From a virus, in IMG/VR virus record IMGVR_UViG_3300036804_000025, positions 1 through 56,550 of that record: a stretch of DNA of 56,550 nucleotides; one strand, given 5' to 3'. Shown in pieces: positions 54,415 to 56,550 of the stretch. A program made the translations under genes and the position numbers. The notes below the pieces were generated by a model, which worked only from the letters and a program-made list of their open reading frames with translations, did not search any database and had not been told where the DNA came from. Positions within the stretch are counted from its first letter, which is position 1, and every line of letters starts with the position of its first letter.

Positions 54415-55004
54415 CGCACCACCTTTGCCGACAGGTAGCGAGTGCGGTACTTCTTCAACAGAGACCGGCTCGACGCGGAAAGGCTGTAGTTGGTGGAGCC
54501 ATAGTTGACTTCAAGGTCACCGACCTTTTCAGACTTGATACCGGGCGTCTGGACAGACCAGTAAGAAACCTCGGCAGCAGCGATAGCCTGAATGTCGCCA
54601 GGAACCTCCTTGTACCCATACGAGAGCCGTATAGCCACCTTCGGGTTATGGGAGAACTGTTCCGGCATCCAAGGGCTAGACCGCCACAGATAGTCGCGCT
54701 GCATCATCCAGTCCTGTACAGGGACCTTCACCTCTTCACCAGAGGTCATGTCGCTGAACCAGACTTCCTTGACCATGCCTACCGGCTTGTAGTACTGGGG
54801 CATAGGGATGAAATGCTCGTTGCGAATGTCGAGATAGATAACCTCGTCATCGTGCCACTGGAAGTCCACACCACAGATAGAAGTGATCATGCCGGATACG
54901 GCAATAATGAAAGCCTCTACCTGCTTCTTCTCTTCCTCTGAATACGTGGAAGGGTCGCGGCCCTGTTGAGCCGCGACCTCTTCAAACGTCGTCAAGGAGG
55001 CCAT
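54408..55004 (-). CDS. Head-tail connector / adaptor protein
   Basis: This 198-aa protein first after the capsid gene. Helical ends with a beta middle and FQWHDDEVIYLDIRNEHFIP, KPVGMVKEVWF and VAIRLSYGYKEVPGDIQAIA, the gp6/gp15-like adaptor layout. It binds the portal ring after packaging. Confidence 0.78.
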   Translation of the reverse strand: MASLTTFEEVAAQQGRDPSTYSEEEKKQVEAFIIAVSGMITSICGVDFQWHDDEVIYLDIRNEHFIPMPQYYKPVGMVKEVWFSDMTSGEEVKVPVQDWMMQRDYLWRSSPWMPEQFSHNPKVAIRLSYGYKEVPGDIQAIAAAEVSYWSVQTPGIKSEKVGDLEVNYGSTNYSLSASSRSLLKKYRTRYLSAKVVRW

Positions 55005-55022
55005 AGGTACCTCCCTGTGGAA

Positions 55023-56138
55023 TTACTTGGTGGCCGTCTTAACCTGCGGCGCGGCCGGAGCCTTCAGGGCCTCGCCACCCTCGCCAACAAGCTCCGGGTT
55101 ACCGAGAACGATCATCTGCTCAGGGCGAACAATCTTCGCGCCAAAGATCATGCGACCCTTAACGGCGTCGGTGAACTTGCGCTCCGGACGGAACGACTCA
55201 AGGTCCGACAGGGTGTGGGCGAAGGAGACAGCCTCACGGGTCGTCAGGACACCGTAGATGCCATTAGCACCCGACTTCGGCTCACGGACGAACGTGGCGT
55301 CCTTGTAAGCGTTAGCGTCGTCCAGGTGGCGACCAATGGTGTTCGAGACGATAACCGGCAGGCCAAGAATCGTGCCGACAACACCAGTCCGCATAATCGA
55401 CGTGCCGTCACCCATGTGACCGGCGTCAATGAACTTCGGGTCCTCAAGCAGGTCTGCGTACTCCTCCGGACCAACAACCAGAACACGGCCCGCAGTCGAG
55501 ACGTTACGGATGTTGAGAACGGTCTGAGCACGAAGGATCTGGCCGTAGTGGTTCGCACTGTCCGTCGCGTCAACCAGGGAAACCTTGCCGTGCAGCGGAA
55601 TGTCACCCCAGTTCAGGTCCTTACCCTGAAGACCAGACTTGATCGTGGACACAATGTGCGAGTCAATGTTCTCAGCAAGGTTACGAGCCGACTGGCCGGT
55701 GAGCTGAGACATAAGGGCAATGCCCTTCGTCTGGACCTGGTGGAGGTTATCGACCTCGAAGCCCCACGTACGGGCCTGGTCCACACGCAGCTCAATGAAG
55801 TCATTGTTCAGACGGTCGAAGTGGTCGATCTCCGCATACGCAGCACCGGAGTTAACACCACCCTTACCATCCAGAGTGCCGCCATTGATCTTGATCGAGT
55901 CAAGAACGTGCGGGACCTTGACGACATCACCGGGGCCGCGAAGCTCACCCTCATAGGTGCGGTTGGTCAGGCCACCAAAGACAAGGCCGGACTCAAGGTC
56001 GGTCAGAAGCCGGGAAGCCCAAAGCTCCGGAATGAAAGTGCCGTTGATGCCAGAGCCAGCAGCAAAGGTGTGGTTCGGGGCCTGCTTAGCAAAGCCGCCG
56101 TCGTAGTTGTTCCCGTTGGGGAGCTGGGGATTAGCCAT
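55023..56138 (-). CDS. Major capsid protein
   Basis: This 371-aa HK97-fold capsid protein of the P22 coat-like/actinophage type: FIPELWASRLLTDLESGLVF, GELRGPGDVVKVPHVLDSIK, and STAGRVLVVGPEEYADLLED, with the usual C-terminal FGAKIVRPEQMIVLG. It begins 11 bases after the scaffold stop, in the normal late-gene order. The last residues LKAPAAPQVKTATK share KAPAAPQV with the major tail protein. Confidence 0.93.
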   Translation of the reverse strand: MANPQLPNGNNYDGGFAKQAPNHTFAAGSGINGTFIPELWASRLLTDLESGLVFGGLTNRTYEGELRGPGDVVKVPHVLDSIKINGGTLDGKGGVNSGAAYAEIDHFDRLNNDFIELRVDQARTWGFEVDNLHQVQTKGIALMSQLTGQSARNLAENIDSHIVSTIKSGLQGKDLNWGDIPLHGKVSLVDATDSANHYGQILRAQTVLNIRNVSTAGRVLVVGPEEYADLLEDPKFIDAGHMGDGTSIMRTGVVGTILGLPVIVSNTIGRHLDDANAYKDATFVREPKSGANGIYGVLTTREAVSFAHTLSDLESFRPERKFTDAVKGRMIFGAKIVRPEQMIVLGNPELVGEGGEALKAPAAPQVKTATK

Positions 56139-56149
56139 AGTGTTTCCTC

Positions 56150-56550
56150 TTAGTTAGAACCGTTCAGAAGGGCTTCAAGATGGCCCTTCTCATGCGCCTC
56201 ATTGATCTGTGCGGGAGACAAGCGCTTGAGGTCATCCCGCGTGTACTGGACGGGTCCAGAACCACCCTGCGGACCAAGGCCAAGCTGACTGGCCGACGGA
56301 TAGGCAGGAGCCTTCGGGGCCTGATAGGCCGCGAAGGAATTCACGAAGGCAGAAATGGCATCCGAGTTAGGGCGGCCATCGTCACCAACCAGACGGGACG
56401 TGTCGATAAAGCCCGTGACACCCTCGGGGAGAGCCACACCAGCCTTAGCGGCCTCGGCGGTAATCTGGGCAAAAGTAAGGTCCTTACCGAACTCCGCAAC
56501 AGCGGAATTCCGACCCTCAGCCCGAGCGGCCTCAAGGGCCTTCTCCTGGT
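56150..56550 (-). CDS. Capsid scaffold / assembly protein, C-terminal part (cut by window edge)
   Basis: Continuation of the frame that starts at 308; bases 56424-56550 duplicate 1-127. This part reads QEKALEAARAEGRNSAVAEF, then a helix and GFIDTSRLVGDDGRPNSDAI, a Pro/Gly-rich linker, and a C-terminal basic helix DDLKRLSPAQINEAHEKGHL that probably binds the coat protein, as in P22-type scaffolds. A GTG inside at 56437 is not the real start. Confidence 0.78.
   Translation of the reverse strand, partial: QEKALEAARAEGRNSAVAEFGKDLTFAQITAEAAKAGVALPEGVTGFIDTSRLVGDDGRPNSDAISAFVNSFAAYQAPKAPAYPSASQLGLGPQGGSGPVQYTRDDLKRLSPAQINEAHEKGHLEALLNGSN
56424..56550. repeat. Terminal duplication, right copy
   Basis: Identical to bases 1-127. 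Joining the ends here gives a circle of about 56,423 bp with the scaffold gene intact. Confidence 0.9.

Overview
The window is one complete temperate siphovirus (actinophage) genome written as a linear molecule. The last 127 bases repeat the first 127 exactly, so the unique circular sequence is about 56,423 bp and the capsid scaffold gene is cut by the window ends. The host is most likely Streptomyces. Codon use is GC-rich, GTG starts are frequent, promoters are HrdB/sigma70-like, and the phage carries a large serine integrase, an Lsr2-like protein, a cobalamin-dependent ribonucleotide reductase and ThyX. Size and gene order fit the ~56 kb Streptomyces phages of the Rimavirus type; that placement comes from memory, not from a search.

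Layout. (1) About 1-6.6 kb, leftward: scaffold (split), an HNH gene, portal, large terminase (frame broken in the P-loop) and small terminase with its own TTGACA/TAACAG promoter; then one small rightward gene, four tRNA genes (Asn, Lys, Trp, Ile), a small structural-type protein and a second HNH gene. (2) 6.3-7.3 kb: control region with divergent promoters and a repressor resembling those of mycobacteriophages L5 and Bxb1. (3) 7.4-22.8 kb, rightward early operons: Cas4/RecB-like nuclease, DnaB-like ATPase, endonuclease VII, primase in two overlapping frames, DnaQ-like exonuclease, sigma-like protein, thioredoxin-like protein, class II ribonucleotide reductase, a secreted lysozyme-like protein, DNA polymerase I, ThyX, dCMP deaminase and many small proteins. 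(4) 22.8-25.7 kb: serine integrase (leftward), a probable attP, small genes. (5) 25.8-27.4 kb: a large non-coding, repeat-rich stretch. (6) 27.4-36.0 kb, rightward accessory region: ArdA antirestriction protein, a DUF3987-type replication protein, an Lsr2-like protein, a Cys-rich microprotein and many small unknowns, several preceded by a recurrent leader element. (7) 36.2-56.4 kb, leftward late operon, listed here from promoter-distal to promoter-proximal: holin-like proteins, CHAP endolysin, tail-tip and fibre proteins including a poly-gamma-glutamate-hydrolase-like protein, tape measure, tail chaperones with a -1 frameshift, major tail protein, head-tail connectors and major capsid protein.

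How the parts work together. An asymmetric 15-bp element, CTTGACTCGTGGGGA and variants, occurs about 21 times, almost only between genes and nearly always pointing with transcription. In several copies its TTGACT is a -35 box followed 17 bp on by a -10 box. In others no -10 exists. This is the operator/stoperator arrangement known from L5, and the repressor at 6837 is the obvious candidate reader. Lytic growth would express region 3 to make nucleotides and replicate DNA, region 6 to evade host restriction and modulate host chromatin, and then the late leftward operon to build and release virions.

The most unusual features are the 4-base disruption of the terminase P-loop, a family of short coupled ORF/hairpin leaders in region 6, promoter-hairpin-operator modules, an identical C-terminal peptide on major capsid and major tail protein, and the repeat-rich non-coding 1.7 kb.
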